Shown here: piece by piece, positions 63,675 to 64,000 of the stretch
Layout: the number at the start of each line of letters is the position of its first letter
Numbering within the stretch: the stretch's first letter is position 1
From: Diadophis punctatus similis
Lineage: Eukaryota; Chordata; Lepidosauria; Squamata; Dipsadidae
Assembly: GCA_023053685.1 (NCBI GenBank)
Contig: JALIGW010000014.1
Coordinates: forward strand, 19,821,808-19,885,807
Reading direction: 5' to 3'
Length of the DNA stretch: 64,000 nucleotides
Notes under the pieces: model-generated
Seen by the model: only the letters and a program-made list of their open reading frames with translations
What the model was told of the DNA's origin: nothing
Database searches by the model: none
Program-made: the position numbers and the translations under genes

Positions 63675-63982
63675 ATAGCATATTTTGTTTGCTGTTTGAA
63701 GAAATAATAGATTATACTTTCAAGCTTATGCATAACAAAGAGTTAAGAAAGGATAAGATATTTTTGAATTAACAATCTGTTTTAGTATTAGGTAATTTTA
63801 TACTTTTTGTATTGAATTTATACCTTGTGTTTTTCTCTGGGAAGTCTGGAAGGGGGGAGGGGGGAGGGGGGAGGGTGAGGGAGGGGAGAAGGGTAGAGGG
63901 TGGATGGGGGGGTAGAAAAGACAAAAACTGTATGTACTTTGTACTTGTAAAACTTTTCAATAAAAAAAAAAAAAAAAAAAAA
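63675..63982 (+). other. L1 3' UTR, G-rich tract and poly(A) tail
   Basis: A/T-rich start, then a purine tract of GGGGAGG-type units (about 63850-63912), AATAAA at 63959-63964 and about 20 A residues. A G-rich 3' UTR tract is usual in vertebrate L1 and can form quadruplexes. Confidence 0.9.
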
Positions 63983-64000
63983 CAACAACCCTGTGAGGTA
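63981..64000. repeat. 3' flanking copy of 58445-58464 (target duplication)
   Basis: 'aacaacaaccctgtgaggta' is identical to the sequence upstream of the L1 and continues to the window edge, so its true length is unknown. Confidence 0.9.

Larger units (their letters stand above)
58697..63982 (+). mobile_element. L1 LINE with two intact ORFs
   Basis: Non-LTR retrotransposon of the L1 clade: ORF1, an overlapping ORF2, a 3' UTR with a G-rich tract and a poly(A) tail of about 20 bases. Almost no 5' UTR is present (about 9 bases before ORF1), so it is 5'-truncated or its leader is replaced by the MITE fragment. The bases after poly(A) repeat 58445-58464 exactly (20 bases), a target duplication. Open frames and a clean tail imply recent insertion. 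Loss of the 5' UTR promoter would limit further movement unless the upstream DNA drives it. Confidence 0.93.

Overview
The window looks like intergenic and intronic DNA of a squamate reptile, most likely a snake. The evidence is tRNA-derived SINEs of the Sauria type with a Bov-B-like 3' end, many CR1 and L2 LINE fragments, a DIRS retrotransposon, an intact L1, hAT and Tc1/mariner-type foldback elements, and many tetranucleotide microsatellites. No prokaryotic gene structure, CRISPR array, or rRNA or tRNA gene was seen. The species cannot be fixed from sequence alone.

Only one convincing host-gene segment is visible. It is a large first coding exon on the minus strand (about 13405-15518, ATG at 15447) with a good acceptor and a phase-0 donor. 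It encodes about 681 residues of a basic, serine-rich, largely disordered protein whose later exons lie left of the window. An N-terminal exon of a long-form Asef-type Rho GEF (SPATA13) is a tentative guess. Weak splice-like signals on the minus strand near 43.7, 51.2 and 52.4 kb are reported as leads only.

Layout. 0-13 kb holds L2 tails, microsatellites, TA-flanked palindromic MITEs (one nested in another), SINEs, a hAT element inside a CR1 copy, a LINE 3' ORF remnant near 7.3 kb, and two adjacent foldback repeats. 13-24 kb holds the exon, CR1 fragments, SINEs (one split by an 814-bp palindrome) and a CR1-related LINE with an 8-bp-repeat tail. 24.2-34.2 kb is a DIRS-type tyrosine-recombinase retrotransposon with inverted terminal repeats, an internal complementary region, and gag, RT/RNase H and recombinase remnants. 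It has been hit by a solo LTR and by an L2 LINE, which itself carries a small L2 tail. 34-47 kb holds CR1 copies hosting L2 or CR1 guests and a nearly full-length L2 (37.6-40.9 kb). 47.7-50.3 kb holds a six-unit 108-bp minisatellite and a 1572-bp hAT element with exact 8-bp target duplications and a giant hairpin; a near-identical empty site lies at 55.0-55.1 kb. 51-58 kb is mostly MITEs, CR1, another hAT element and a MITE split by a LINE. 58.7-64.0 kb is an L1 with both ORFs open, a poly(A) tail and a 20-base flanking match, so it is probably a recent and possibly active insertion.

The window is best read as a stack of mobile-element insertions with clear relative ages. The strongest unusual signals are the L1 5' junction and target duplication, the hairpin hAT with its empty-site twin, the 108-bp minisatellite, the nested DIRS and the large palindromes. 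No previously unknown multi-gene system could be supported.
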